Positions 36,238 to 46,971 are shown, counted from the stretch's first letter. The stretch: 64,000 bases of DNA from Prevotellaceae bacterium (GCA_028723455.1 JAQYEW010000013.1:27977-91976), one strand, 5' to 3'. Notes: generated from the letters alone by a model not told the origin. Numbers and translations are program-made.

Positions 36238-38391
36238 TTACCAAATGTCCTCAGGCGTTTGGGGGTTGTCATAAACCTCCTTGGCGCAGAACTCCAGATA
36301 ATCCATATAGAACTCCTTCGTATTATCGTCAAGCACAGACTTGAACTTGAGGTAATAGGTCTTGTCGGGGTCCATGTCCTGGCGAACAATGATACGTCGG
36401 GTTGTCGTCTGATTGGCACGAGCCGAACCACCGCCGATGGTATAGAACTCCGGACCCTTCATAAAGCCGTAGTTACGCATTTTCTTGTCCACCTCTGCAT
36501 TGTAGTCGTCGTCGCTGGCTAAGTCTGCTTCCCAACCCAAACGGCTGTCGGTACCGCCAATACGCAGGTCCAAGGGAATACCCATGGCTGGCAAGGCATC
36601 AGGGTTCGTGCCGAAATACACCTGACACATACCGCGACGGTTGCTGTTGTTCTGTACGGCATAACGGATTTCGTAGGTACCTTTAACAGGAACAGGGGGC
36701 AACTTGAAAGTCATCTCATAATTACCCGTTACATTAAACTCATCGCCCTGATAATTGTTCCACGCATAAGTGATACCGGGCAAATAGCAGAAGTTGGTGC
36801 CATTCTCGATCTGAATGTTCTCCAAATACTTGAATGTCTTGTCGGGATGGAAACCCCAATAGCCGTTATTACCCTTGCTGTCAACCAAACGCATATTATT
36901 GTTAATGATCTCAGGAGAGATGGTAGTTACGTCAAAACGAATGCGCTGCTTTTGCAGATTAGATCTCGTAGCCTCATTATAAGCCAGTGTGGCAGGACCG
37001 GACTGTCCGGCAGAAGCGGGCTCGATCGGATAGATGTATCCGTTTAGCACCTCCTGCGACTGCGTAGTAAGAATACGGAAGCCTTGCTTGTCATCATCAC
37101 AAGAAGCCTCGTGGTAATTATCCTTCCGACCATTGTTGAGTTTAGGGAAGCGGTTGAGATAAATCCCCTTATCTTCCGTGTCAGCACTCTGATAAATCTT
37201 CAACAGACGAGGCTGGGCAATGGTGGTGTAAAACTCCTCGACAGGAATGGTCAATACGCGTGAGGTACGACTGTATCCTTTCTCGTTCCAATGAATCACC
37301 AATTTGTCAGCAGAAAGTTTATAGGGAATTACGTGATAGCTAAGAAACTGGTTCAGAACATTATTTGGGGATTTCCAGTTTTCGTCATTCACGGCATTGG
37401 GATAGAAACCTTGAGCAACCACCCAGTCTTTCATCTTCACTGCCAATTCGCTCTGAGAAATGCTCTGAACATCCACACCCAACTGGTTTGCCCAGAAAGC
37501 ATCCGTTTCGGCAAAAATCGTGTAACCATAACGTCTATGTTCGGGAATTTCAATAGGCTTGTTATCATTAACGGAAGATAAAACCTTATTTAACTCGCCG
37601 GCCAGCACCTTATCCTCATAAACCTCATCACGCACCTTACGCAATTCATCACCGAAGCCGCAAAGCAGCATCACTTTAGAGATAGCGATGCCCTCACCTT
37701 TCTCCTCGATGATTGCCGTGAACTTATCTGCAAGCGTTTCGTTGCTTGGGGCAACAACGCCATGCATTTGGTGCAACACACCATTGATGGCAGGAATATC
37801 ACGGTTTTGAGGATCCAAGGCTGCCCCACCGATTACACTGTCGGTTTTGCTATCGACGGTGCCATTGATGAAATAGTTACTCTTTGCGTCAATGTTCAAG
37901 ATTAACTGACGGTCGTTAAGATTGTTCACAGAGAAACCACCGGCCTTCTGAGGGAAGTTGCTGGTATAGAATATCGTTGCATCACTGGCATCTCCGGCAT
38001 CAATGATGCTATTATACACGATAATCTTCTGGATAGAATCCAAGTCCTTCTCGTTACGGAAGCCCTCCCACGATGGTTGGCTGATAATATCCTTGCTATA
38101 AAGCGTATCCAAATAGTCCTGAATCGCCTTGTTCGTGGGCGCAAACACAGTATAGTGACCACGGGCAGAAAGTAATTGCATCACCTTTGAATCACTGCGC
38201 CTGCTGATGGGTACAAGATCCAATAGCTTACAATACTCACTATAAACCTCATGCCCCTTCAGGTATTGTGCTAAAGTTTCTTGCTTATAGGTATAGCGGT
38301 CAGAGGTATCGATCTCCTCGGTACAACTCTGAGAAAAAGCGGCCGCTACCACCGAAAGCAACAGAAACGAATATTTCTTTATCATTTTCAT
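36238..38391 (-). CDS. FAS1 (fasciclin)-like lipoprotein B of the PUL
   Basis: A 717-aa predicted lipoprotein, with signal ending FSQSC at Cys23 and followed by TEEID, the acidic pattern seen on surface-exported Bacteroidota lipoproteins. A clear FAS1 domain (about 38-215) includes GHYTVFAPTNKAI and INGVLHQMHGVV. A second, degenerate unit (about 220-420) has YTIFAETDAFW. The C-terminal 200 residues are a beta-sandwich-like module (YEMTFKLPPVPVKGTYEIRY, DKTYYLKFKSVLDD) resembling modules at the end of other Bacteroidales fasciclin lipoproteins. It probably binds a polysaccharide or protein ligand at the surface. Confidence 0.83.
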   Translation of the reverse strand: MKMIKKYSFLLLSVVAAAFSQSCTEEIDTSDRYTYKQETLAQYLKGHEVYSEYCKLLDLVPISRRSDSKVMQLLSARGHYTVFAPTNKAIQDYLDTLYSKDIISQPSWEGFRNEKDLDSIQKIIVYNSIIDAGDASDATIFYTSNFPQKAGGFSVNNLNDRQLILNIDAKSNYFINGTVDSKTDSVIGGAALDPQNRDIPAINGVLHQMHGVVAPSNETLADKFTAIIEEKGEGIAISKVMLLCGFGDELRKVRDEVYEDKVLAGELNKVLSSVNDNKPIEIPEHRRYGYTIFAETDAFWANQLGVDVQSISQSELAVKMKDWVVAQGFYPNAVNDENWKSPNNVLNQFLSYHVIPYKLSADKLVIHWNEKGYSRTSRVLTIPVEEFYTTIAQPRLLKIYQSADTEDKGIYLNRFPKLNNGRKDNYHEASCDDDKQGFRILTTQSQEVLNGYIYPIEPASAGQSGPATLAYNEATRSNLQKQRIRFDVTTISPEIINNNMRLVDSKGNNGYWGFHPDKTFKYLENIQIENGTNFCYLPGITYAWNNYQGDEFNVTGNYEMTFKLPPVPVKGTYEIRYAVQNNSNRRGMCQVYFGTNPDALPAMGIPLDLRIGGTDSRLGWEADLASDDDYNAEVDKKMRNYGFMKGPEFYTIGGGSARANQTTTRRIIVRQDMDPDKTYYLKFKSVLDDNTKEFYMDYLEFCAKEVYDNPQTPEDIW

Positions 38392-38415
38392 TGTGTAAAT
38401 ACTTATTTCGTTTTC

Positions 38416-40425
38416 TTACTTGTCGTAAACAGACTTATTCCACACGGGGTTCTGAAGCAAAGCTCCATTGCTGGCCTTAATCTCCATGTAATAAATAAGA
38501 TTGTACAGGCCATAGCGATTCTTGAGCTGGGTCTTCAGTGATTCCTTCTCGCCCGACTGCAAGGTGGGGAAGAACTGTGAAATCATTAAGTTGACACCTT
38601 CGCGACCATCACCAATAGGCATGGCGTCAGAGAACTCGCGGGGATCCTGTGTGCCGTTGCTACCGCCTGCATGACGTTCGGCGAAACGTACAAGATCGAA
38701 CCAACGCTTACCTTCTGCAAAAAACTCAATTTGACGTTCATTCAACACAGCAACCTCATAAAGAAGTTTGTTGTTGACGCCCGATTTAAGTGTAGGCTGA
38801 GGCAAATTGCCTAATAGATTCGACGGTGTGCTCGCACTCAAAGAGGCGGGACCCCAGTTACTTGCCGTAAGTGATGACACATCCTCCGAAGGTTGAGATG
38901 ACGACTTGTCATTGCAGAACCAACGACGATGCAGGGCATGCACCAGACGCATCGCATCAGCCTGCTTTGCAGGATCAGCATTCAACGTATTCAAACATGC
39001 CAGAGCCTCAGCCTTCTGCAACATCACGTCGCTCAAGCGATAGACAATCCAATTGCGGTAAGAGGAAGTGGCATTTAGCACACGTATCTTTTGCACATTG
39101 GGGGTTGTACCCATGTTGGAAACATCAACAAGAACACTGTTCCACTTGAAACAACAATTAGCTGCAAGTGACGTAGTGCTCGTTGTAACATCCTTCCAAG
39201 AATTGAACCACATGCGCGCATCGTTGTACTTTGTCGCCGAACCATTACCATAAGCATCGTCGAGCTGGTTATCAACCGTCGAGAAATAATGGTTATTGTC
39301 CATGCCCCAATAAGCGTTAATCAAGTCATTTTTACGGCTATCGTATATATTAAACGATAACTCAAAAATTGTCTCGTCGCTACTTCCCTGAGAGAAAATC
39401 ATTGAGTGAGCGGGCAACAAAGGAGAACTGCTACGCATGAACGGCGTAAAATCATTCTTATACAGATTCACATAAGGCAAACCGTATGAAGTCATTTCAT
39501 TTGTGAAAAGGAAACTGCCACTACTTTGATTTTGAAGTTGTTCGCTCAGATTCTTCATGGCTTCGTCAGCGTAAGTGATGCAGGACTGATAGTCCGACTC
39601 CACTGTTTGCGTAACAGAATCGCCCTTCTGGGCAATGAACACCTTTTTCGTATTCAAGCCACGGCCTTGATTCAGAGAGGCACGCCACAAGTACATATCA
39701 CTCAACAAGGCATAAATGGCAGCATTGGTGATTTTACTCTTGGTCTCCTGCTTCGCAGTGAAATTGCCCGAGTATTCGAAGCGGTTACGCGCCTGCCCCT
39801 TAATCGCCTCAACGTCCGCTATCAGACTGTCAAGGACAACCAACTGGTTCGTTGCCGGGAAATCACGCACTTCCGTATCGTTGTTTATCACCTGCGTCGT
39901 GTAAGGAATGTCCTTAAAGGAACGCAACAGGTAGAAGTAATTCAAAGCACGCAGACCGATCATCTCGGCACGCATTTGACGCCATTCCGAAGGGGTGAAC
40001 TGCTTGTCCCTATCCAGAACCTCCTGACCGTGCTGAAGCACCTTGTTACAAAGGTTGATAGTGGTGTAGAACCTCGCCCAGTCAAAATAGCTGTTCGTTG
40101 AGTCACGCTCCAAGTGACCATCCATCATATTCTTGTAGTTTGTGGTGGTGTTTATGAATTTATTGTCAGACATAATCTCAGTAGGCCACAAACTGTTGTT
40201 GTCAGAACGCAGTTCACCCCACAAAATGATTTTATCCAAGGAACCGGTCATGTTCGCATAAGCGGCATAGCGCACACCTTCCAAGTCGTTCTTGTCCTCC
40301 CAGAACTGCTCCTCAACTACTTGCGACTGAGGGTAGACGGTCAGCCAATCCTGACAGGATGTGGTAGTCGCTGCCGCAAAGGCAAGCAGAAGCGCTGACT
40401 TTATTATATTCTTATTTGCTTTCAT
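38416..40425 (-). CDS. RagB/SusD family outer-membrane lipoprotein (first pair)
   Basis: A 669-aa SusD homologue. The signal ends TTSC with Cys24 and QDW following. Helical TPR-like segments occupy the N-terminal half (MRAEMIGLRALNYFYLLRSF), and the C-terminal SusD domain contains LLYEVAVLNERQIEFFAEGKRWFDLVRFAER, here split by position as about residues 570-600. It binds glycan and delivers it to the SusC encoded 21 bp upstream. Length and composition are ordinary for the family. FAS1 gene B starts 24 bp downstream. Confidence 0.92.
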   Translation of the reverse strand: MKANKNIIKSALLLAFAAATTTSCQDWLTVYPQSQVVEEQFWEDKNDLEGVRYAAYANMTGSLDKIILWGELRSDNNSLWPTEIMSDNKFINTTTNYKNMMDGHLERDSTNSYFDWARFYTTINLCNKVLQHGQEVLDRDKQFTPSEWRQMRAEMIGLRALNYFYLLRSFKDIPYTTQVINNDTEVRDFPATNQLVVLDSLIADVEAIKGQARNRFEYSGNFTAKQETKSKITNAAIYALLSDMYLWRASLNQGRGLNTKKVFIAQKGDSVTQTVESDYQSCITYADEAMKNLSEQLQNQSSGSFLFTNEMTSYGLPYVNLYKNDFTPFMRSSSPLLPAHSMIFSQGSSDETIFELSFNIYDSRKNDLINAYWGMDNNHYFSTVDNQLDDAYGNGSATKYNDARMWFNSWKDVTTSTTSLAANCCFKWNSVLVDVSNMGTTPNVQKIRVLNATSSYRNWIVYRLSDVMLQKAEALACLNTLNADPAKQADAMRLVHALHRRWFCNDKSSSQPSEDVSSLTASNWGPASLSASTPSNLLGNLPQPTLKSGVNNKLLYEVAVLNERQIEFFAEGKRWFDLVRFAERHAGGSNGTQDPREFSDAMPIGDGREGVNLMISQFFPTLQSGEKESLKTQLKNRYGLYNLIYYMEIKASNGALLQNPVWNKSVYDK

Positions 40426-40446
40426 CTTTTGTTCTCTATATTTGGA

Positions 40447-43400
40447 TTAGAAACCAAGGTTAACACTGCAAGTAAAGGAACGGGCACGCGGTGTTTTACT
40501 GTTATCCACAGAGGGTCCCCAACCTGAAGTGCTCACCTCAGGATCAACGCCCGTGTACTTAGTCAAGCAGAATACGTTATTGATAGTCGCTGAAAGTGAA
40601 AGGCTATTGATACCATACTTCTTCAACTTCTTGGGATCAAAATTATACTTGGCTTGGATATACTGCAAACGCAGATAGTCGCCATTCTCGACATAGCGGT
40701 CACTAACAAGACTGTTGTAACTCGTCCCCTGGGAAGAATGGAGCGCACGAGGAATATCCGTGATATCACCATTCTTGCGCCAACGCCATGTTGTAGCATA
40801 ACTTTGGTTGCCATTACCCGTCATCGCCTCGTAGTTAGCACGTGCCAAATTGATAATCTCCTGACCCATACGGAAGTTGAAACTTGCATTCAACTCAAAG
40901 CGGTCATAGTAGAGATTGATACCGAAACCGCCATAAAGTTTGGGGTTAGAGTTGCCAAGGTAAACAATGTCGTATCTGTCGATGCTACCATCGTGGTTGA
41001 TATCCTCATAGATAGCGTCTCCGCCTTGGAACTGCTTACGAGACCCCTCACTATAAGCATAATACATGGGCAGAGGAGTACCCTTAGCATCGGTCAGCAT
41101 ATTGCCGGCGGCATCATAGGCGATGGGGCAAGAGCTATTCTCGCCGCGACGAGCAGCAGCAGCCGCCGTGTTGACAGGATTGCCGTGAACGTCATAACCA
41201 GTACCACGCGCCGTAGCCTCATCAACATTGCTGAAAGTATTACCCTGCGCGTCCACCTCGGCATAACCGTAAGCGGCAAATGAAGAGGCATCATACCCAT
41301 TGTGGTCATAGCCATAACGATAAACGCCCTTACTACGCAGACCGTAGATAGAACCCAACGCATTGTTGATCTGAACACGCTTGGGGAAATTGAAGTTGGT
41401 GGGGTTCCAGTCATCACTACCGTTCATGTTCTCAAGAATCAGAGGATCCATTTCCTCGACGGTGTTAAAGTTCTGGGAAACATTACCACGCAACTTCATG
41501 GAGAACTTGCCTATCTTGGCAAACTTGGAAGTACTTCCGTTCAACTCCCAACCTCTGTTTCGCATCTGACCGGCGTTTACATAACCCAGGCTGCCAAAAC
41601 CATTGGCACTGGCGATACGGCGGTTACTCATGAGCATATCCGTGGTTTTTTTGTTATAGACCTCGAACTCAAAAGTAAAGAGGTCGTTAAACAAGCCCAA
41701 ATTGAAGCCAAGGTTCCACTGCTGAGTCTTTTCCCATTGCAGGTTCACCAAAGAGAGATTACTTGGCGTAATAATAGAGTGTCCGTTATAATAGCCCGAT
41801 GAACTGTACTTATTGTACTGCCAGCCATTCGCACCACCCGTGTTACCCGTTATACCCCACGTAGGACGGAAGGCCAACATGCTGATGACCTTCTTCGAGA
41901 AGCCCATAAACTTTTCGTCGCTGATATTCCAACGAGCACCGATAGCAGGGAAGGTACCGTATTTACGGCCACGACCAAACGCTGTGCTACCGTCCGTACG
42001 AACACTTACGTCAACAGAATACTTACTCTTGTAAGAATAGTGCAGCTGCTCAAAGAAACTATGGCTGCGCCATTCACCGTTGCTGGCACTGGCGGCAGTA
42101 AGCAGGGCTACTACCGTAGGGTCAGTGATACCGTCGGGCACGTTCCACAAACCAAGGTTCTGATTGGAGCTGTTACCGGTGTACATTTCAAAACGAGCCA
42201 AACCTGAGAGATTATGGTCAGGATTCTTGAAATGGCTGTAGTACTGTAACTCATGTCGGGTAGTGAACTCAAGCGATTTATACTCATTGTTGCCCACAAC
42301 GTTACGTTCATTATTACGTCCACCATGAGCAGGAGTCAGTCCACCAAACACCCATGGAAGATTACGCAACTCGCTGGGAACGTAATCGTCGGTGCTGGTG
42401 TTATAGATATTCAACTGTACATCACCCTTATAGTTCAGCTGATGCTGGTCGCTGTCCTTGCCCCATAGTTTATAGGTAACATCGAACTGAGGAGTCAGGT
42501 TATACTGCTTCATCTTCGTCCAAGCCTTCAAGGCACGTGAAACAGGGTTGCCATTCATATACATGTCACTCAGATAGTAACTCGTGTGGCCATCAGTCTG
42601 AGGAAGCATACCAAATCCACCTGTAGAGATGCTTGCAGCCATTGGGAACATACTGAAATAGTTACCGGTCAAATTACCCATAGCGTCATACTCATAGACA
42701 CTCATGTTGGGCATAGCATTGTATGCACGACCAAGGATGTCATTGCCATAGTTCTTATGGTTGTTCGTAAAGGTCATGTTCACTGTAGCGCGGAACTGGA
42801 TGCGGTCGCTCACCTGATAGTCCAGTGTAGTGCTCTCGGTGAACTGGTCCAACTTCTGACCGATAACGGAACCTGTGCTCGTGTTATAGCCGGCGCCGAT
42901 ACGGAACTGGGCCTTCTCACCACCACCGCTGAGATTGACATAATAGCGGTGTTCCTTACCAAACTGCTTCACCTCGTCCAACCAATCCGTATTGTGATTG
43001 AAATGGTTATAGATGTAGGGCATACTTTGGTTATAGTTCAACTCCGCAATCTGGTCTGTAATGGCCGAATTATACTGAGGATTGTAATAAGCCTCCTTAA
43101 GCATCATGGTGTAGCCATCACCGTTAAGCATCTTGTAACCATCCGGCTGCCAGGTGCCTGTGAACTTATAAGAGAAGTTCACACGCGTGGGACCACGCTT
43201 ACCACGACGAAGCTTGATCTCAATAACACCGTTTGAGCCTCTTACACCCCACTTGGCAGCGGAAGCCGCATCCTTCAAAACCGTGATGCTTTCGATATCC
43301 TCTGTGTTCACGTTCAACAGCGTCGAGAATTGCTCCTCGTTATCCATGTCATCGGGGTTAAAGTCCGCCTTCTTGTCATCAGGCAATTCAAAGATGTGGT

Positions 43401-43980
43401 CGTTCACTACAATCAAGGGCTGGTCGTTTGTACCGAAAGTGGTCTTACCACGCAAGCGCATCGTTGTACCCGAACCTAAGTTACCTGAGTTAGCAACAAT
43501 ATCAAGACCGGCAATCTGACCCTGCAAAGCCTGGTCGACAGACTCAAAGGCCAAACCTTCCAAGTCGTCCATCTTCATACTTGAAACTGCACCGGCATAC
43601 TCACGGGCAGGAATTTCCAGACCGGTTGTTGCGGCTTTTTTCTTTGCTATAACCTCAACAACGTCCAATGTCTTGGTGCTTTCGGTCATATTAACCTTGT
43701 ACACGGCCTTGTTGATGGGAAACGTCTTATCCGTATAACCCATGCCGTGGAAAACCAGCTTGTTCTTCTGGTTCTTGACGTTCATCACGAAGTTACCGTT
43801 TCCGTCCGTGATGGCACTGCTTACGATACGGTTGTTCGAGTCAATCTCCTTCACCTGAATGCCAGGAACACCACCGAACTCATCGCTCACCGTACCACTG
43901 ATGCGCTTGATTTGTGCGCTAACTGGCAGTGCAACCAGCGCAACTACCAACAGCAATAATGTTCTAATATATTTATTCAT
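40447..43980 (-). CDS. SusC/RagA family TonB-dependent transporter (first pair)
   Basis: A 1177-aa outer-membrane transporter with a signal peptide (1-22, ending VSAQ), a carboxypeptidase-regulatory-like domain (about 25-100), a plug (about 125-260, with MRLRGKTTFGTNDQPLIVV and VLKDAASAAKWGVRGSNGVI) and a 22-strand-type barrel ending RSFTCSVNLGF. The plug has an insertion rich in Asp (DDKKADFNPDDMDNEEQ) just before the TonB-linked strand, which is not usual. It imports a glycan fragment together with the SusD encoded next. The gap to FAS1 gene A is 9 bp. Confidence 0.93.
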   Translation of the reverse strand: MNKYIRTLLLLVVALVALPVSAQIKRISGTVSDEFGGVPGIQVKEIDSNNRIVSSAITDGNGNFVMNVKNQKNKLVFHGMGYTDKTFPINKAVYKVNMTESTKTLDVVEVIAKKKAATTGLEIPAREYAGAVSSMKMDDLEGLAFESVDQALQGQIAGLDIVANSGNLGSGTTMRLRGKTTFGTNDQPLIVVNDHIFELPDDKKADFNPDDMDNEEQFSTLLNVNTEDIESITVLKDAASAAKWGVRGSNGVIEIKLRRGKRGPTRVNFSYKFTGTWQPDGYKMLNGDGYTMMLKEAYYNPQYNSAITDQIAELNYNQSMPYIYNHFNHNTDWLDEVKQFGKEHRYYVNLSGGGEKAQFRIGAGYNTSTGSVIGQKLDQFTESTTLDYQVSDRIQFRATVNMTFTNNHKNYGNDILGRAYNAMPNMSVYEYDAMGNLTGNYFSMFPMAASISTGGFGMLPQTDGHTSYYLSDMYMNGNPVSRALKAWTKMKQYNLTPQFDVTYKLWGKDSDQHQLNYKGDVQLNIYNTSTDDYVPSELRNLPWVFGGLTPAHGGRNNERNVVGNNEYKSLEFTTRHELQYYSHFKNPDHNLSGLARFEMYTGNSSNQNLGLWNVPDGITDPTVVALLTAASASNGEWRSHSFFEQLHYSYKSKYSVDVSVRTDGSTAFGRGRKYGTFPAIGARWNISDEKFMGFSKKVISMLAFRPTWGITGNTGGANGWQYNKYSSSGYYNGHSIITPSNLSLVNLQWEKTQQWNLGFNLGLFNDLFTFEFEVYNKKTTDMLMSNRRIASANGFGSLGYVNAGQMRNRGWELNGSTSKFAKIGKFSMKLRGNVSQNFNTVEEMDPLILENMNGSDDWNPTNFNFPKRVQINNALGSIYGLRSKGVYRYGYDHNGYDASSFAAYGYAEVDAQGNTFSNVDEATARGTGYDVHGNPVNTAAAAARRGENSSCPIAYDAAGNMLTDAKGTPLPMYYAYSEGSRKQFQGGDAIYEDINHDGSIDRYDIVYLGNSNPKLYGGFGINLYYDRFELNASFNFRMGQEIINLARANYEAMTGNGNQSYATTWRWRKNGDITDIPRALHSSQGTSYNSLVSDRYVENGDYLRLQYIQAKYNFDPKKLKKYGINSLSLSATINNVFCLTKYTGVDPEVSTSGWGPSVDNSKTPRARSFTCSVNLGF

Positions 43981-43989
43981 AGTAGTAGT

Positions 43990-46971
43990 TTATTTGATGG
44001 CGTAACGCATGAGGTATGCACGACTCTGTTTTAGGTTAGCCCAATGGCTGTCATAGCGGCCGTTCTCATCAAGCTTGGCATGATTCAATGTGCCAGGAAT
44101 CTGGTGCACAACAGCATAGCTTGAACCGTCGATAGAGATACCTGTCATGTTGGCGGCATTGTTGGGGCTGAACGGTTTGCCGTTCTTGTAGCAAACGATG
44201 TCGCGAGTCAGTTTGTTGTACTCTCCAAAGACAGTAAGCCATCCGCCATTGCTGGTATCCTTCACCTGCAAAACGCCATCCGCACGGCGAAGCATTATCT
44301 TATTAAACAAGCCCTTCGTATTATCGTAACTTGCTGTTACATATTCACTTTCAGCAATTTTACTGCGGTCAACGAAAACGCTGTTATCCACAAAATGGTT
44401 ACGTACAAAGTTGGTCAGGTAGGTAATCTTAGCACTGATGCGAGCACTATCCACCGCATTGGTCAGATAGCCCGAGGCATCCTTGCAGGCATTATAATCC
44501 TCCTCAATACTTTCCCAGGTTGGCAAGCCGTTAGCGATTGCCTGCTCAAGTGCTTCTTTCGTGGGAACAAAAAGCGTGTAGTTATAGTTATTGAAGAACT
44601 GCACGTTATTATCAGGCGCACCTGTATTGGTAAAGATTGAGAACTTGGAAAGTTCCTTCTCTCTATCCTTAGCCTGTAAGTTTTCGTTCACCAAACCACA
44701 ACGCAGAATAATATCAGTATTGGGCTGAGTAAATGAGTAAAAAGTCTGATAAATATCATTATTGTACTTACCGTCATTCGTCAGCAAGGAGTACACGCTC
44801 TGAGAAGACGCGATCAAGGGACTGTTCAATACATAAGTAGTACCATTGTTCATGCGCTGGGCGTCGGTGATAAGATTGTCCGACAATCCCAATGACGTAC
44901 CATTAAGTCCCATTTCAGCATTACCCTTCTGGAAGCCGCCCTGAACGCGAACCACCTTCCCGTTCTCGCGGAAAACGCGAACAGGCGCACCGTTCTTGGC
45001 CAAATAGTACTCGTCGACATCACTGTCTATCTCGTCTCTTCCATCCAATACGATGGTATGGCTCTCCAGAATATCCTTCAAACGGTTAACGATATCGGCC
45101 TGACCAACGGTTTCCGTTTTAAACTGGGTACCGATTTCACCTGTTGCCTGATTGAAGTTAAGCAATGCGGCATCAACAGGAAAAACGTTAGACGTACCGC
45201 TACTTGCCTTCATCGTGAGCTTCATCACACGAGGATGGCGGCTCTTGAAACTGACGGGGTCATAGACATATTGCATGGCCGAGTCTGTGGGCAAGAGGAA
45301 TACGAAACGGCTCTGCATAGCCTTCAAATAGGCATAGTAGTTAAGTTTCATGTAGTCCGTTGCGCCGGTTGAACCATTATAAATAGCCCATGAAATAAGT
45401 GTCTTGTTCTTACTAATATAGGCCGGAGCGGCAACAGAGGTGAAGTCCGCAGGACCAAACACCTTGTCTGTAAGATAAATCACGCCATTATTCGCCAAAA
45501 GACTACCTACGACGTGTTCCCGATCCTCAGGCAAGAAGATTTGCTCCTGGGCATCGTCGCGCAACTGTGTCATTTTGCTGGGCACACTCGCGGCAAAACT
45601 ATTGAACATGATCACGTTGATAAGCGAGCGCAACTTACTGATAGGAATCTGGTCAATATTGCGGAACAGGCGTTCGTAGTCCTCTTCGGTATGGGCAGCA
45701 GAATACGTAACCTTAGGGTCGCAATAAGTCTCAATCAAGGCCGAGCCGCCGCCACCAGCCTGAAAGTAAGGCCAGAGAGCATCGTCCGTAGGCACGTACA
45801 TGGCTGCCATGTCCATCTTTTCATTAGCCTGTGCGTTCACCTTAAAAGTGTTCCATCCCGGATCAAACTTCAAGGTAACGTCTGTCGAAAGATTATCACG
45901 GAAAACCTCTCCCTTGGGTCCACGGGTCAAAGCTCTTGAGCCGGTGCTATTGTCCGCAAAATAACGCTTGGTGAAAATAGAGTCCGTCCAGTCCTTGCCT
46001 TGGGCAGCCATCACATTCTTGTAGGCCTGCGTTACAGCATTGTTGTAGAAGGGAACACTCCAGCGGTCCAACATGTGGCTGAAGATTCGGGTACGGCCGT
46101 TGGTGCGGATTACCTCGGCCATATTGGCCAAAGGTTTCTGTACGCCCTCCGTGGTATTCACGTAACCATTCTCGCACACCTCGTCCTTGTCAAGAAGCTT
46201 GGACTCATTGATGTGCACATCACCGCTCACACGGGCTTTACCCATGAAAATCTTGAAGTCCTCGTCCGTGATATTGTTCATTGCCATGTACTCATTGGTA
46301 AAATGAACCATCATAGGCAACGTAGAGTCAGCCACCATATAGATACCCTTACCACCCTTCTCCGTACGGAAACGGCTCCAGAAATCAATTTCGCCGTTAT
46401 TCAAGTTATAGTTAACAGGGATCTGGTCGCCATTAAGGTAAATGATACTGTCCGTAAAGGCTACGTCTGTGTATCGGCGCAAATAAGTGCCACGCGTAAT
46501 ATTGCTGCCTTCCGAACTGGCCAGGTTCTCCATCACAATGGCATTGTTCAACATACTGTTATGAACCAGCAACTTCTTCTGGGCGGCGCTCAGATTCTCA
46601 TAACTGGTAGCATAGTGCCAGGGATTGGATGCATCCAGCAGGGCATTGCTTTTAAAGAAGTTCTCCCATGCTTCATCGTCCGCAACAAAAAGGGTCTTTG
46701 AACCCGTTTTTGACAACACGTCGGCCAAGCCACGGTTGTTGTCAGACTCTGTCGAAATGTTAACCTCCGGGTCATTAAGCAAGCGGAGGTAATAGCTGAA
46801 ATTACCTCGCTGTTGCAGATTCTCGTAGATGCTTGTACTAAGCCACGAAGGCTTCTCGTCATCAAGCAAATACTCGTCCTTACAAGATGTTGCCATACCG
46901 CTGATTGTTAGCATCATAAGCAGCCAAGTCTTCCCTCGTGCCGCTTTGCTAAAACGGTTTTCCATACACAT
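43990..46971 (-). CDS. Large FAS1 (fasciclin)-repeat lipoprotein A, first gene of the PUL operon
   Basis: A 993-aa predicted lipoprotein. The signal ends MATSC with Cys30 and is followed by KDEY, an exact match to the K-(D/E)-(D/E) export signal of surface-exposed Bacteroidota lipoproteins. About four divergent FAS1-type units can be traced by FAS1-like phrases: KTLFVADDEAW (near 90), MYVPTDDALW (near 395), FVFLLPTDSAM (near 565) and YTLFVPTKEAL (near 805), with NGVIYLTDKVFG and similar closing strands. It probably forms a long surface rod that binds polysaccharide or matrix. The start could be the ATG at 46971 or 46965. A promoter lies about 50 bp upstream. Confidence 0.82.
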   Translation of the reverse strand: MCMENRFSKAARGKTWLLMMLTISGMATSCKDEYLLDDEKPSWLSTSIYENLQQRGNFSYYLRLLNDPEVNISTESDNNRGLADVLSKTGSKTLFVADDEAWENFFKSNALLDASNPWHYATSYENLSAAQKKLLVHNSMLNNAIVMENLASSEGSNITRGTYLRRYTDVAFTDSIIYLNGDQIPVNYNLNNGEIDFWSRFRTEKGGKGIYMVADSTLPMMVHFTNEYMAMNNITDEDFKIFMGKARVSGDVHINESKLLDKDEVCENGYVNTTEGVQKPLANMAEVIRTNGRTRIFSHMLDRWSVPFYNNAVTQAYKNVMAAQGKDWTDSIFTKRYFADNSTGSRALTRGPKGEVFRDNLSTDVTLKFDPGWNTFKVNAQANEKMDMAAMYVPTDDALWPYFQAGGGGSALIETYCDPKVTYSAAHTEEDYERLFRNIDQIPISKLRSLINVIMFNSFAASVPSKMTQLRDDAQEQIFLPEDREHVVGSLLANNGVIYLTDKVFGPADFTSVAAPAYISKNKTLISWAIYNGSTGATDYMKLNYYAYLKAMQSRFVFLLPTDSAMQYVYDPVSFKSRHPRVMKLTMKASSGTSNVFPVDAALLNFNQATGEIGTQFKTETVGQADIVNRLKDILESHTIVLDGRDEIDSDVDEYYLAKNGAPVRVFRENGKVVRVQGGFQKGNAEMGLNGTSLGLSDNLITDAQRMNNGTTYVLNSPLIASSQSVYSLLTNDGKYNNDIYQTFYSFTQPNTDIILRCGLVNENLQAKDREKELSKFSIFTNTGAPDNNVQFFNNYNYTLFVPTKEALEQAIANGLPTWESIEEDYNACKDASGYLTNAVDSARISAKITYLTNFVRNHFVDNSVFVDRSKIAESEYVTASYDNTKGLFNKIMLRRADGVLQVKDTSNGGWLTVFGEYNKLTRDIVCYKNGKPFSPNNAANMTGISIDGSSYAVVHQIPGTLNHAKLDENGRYDSHWANLKQSRAYLMRYAIK

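Noticed and set aside
28739..40425. Starch utilisation (Sus) locus
   Set aside because: SusC/SusD homology alone does not give the substrate; no GH13, GH97 or SusR gene is present.
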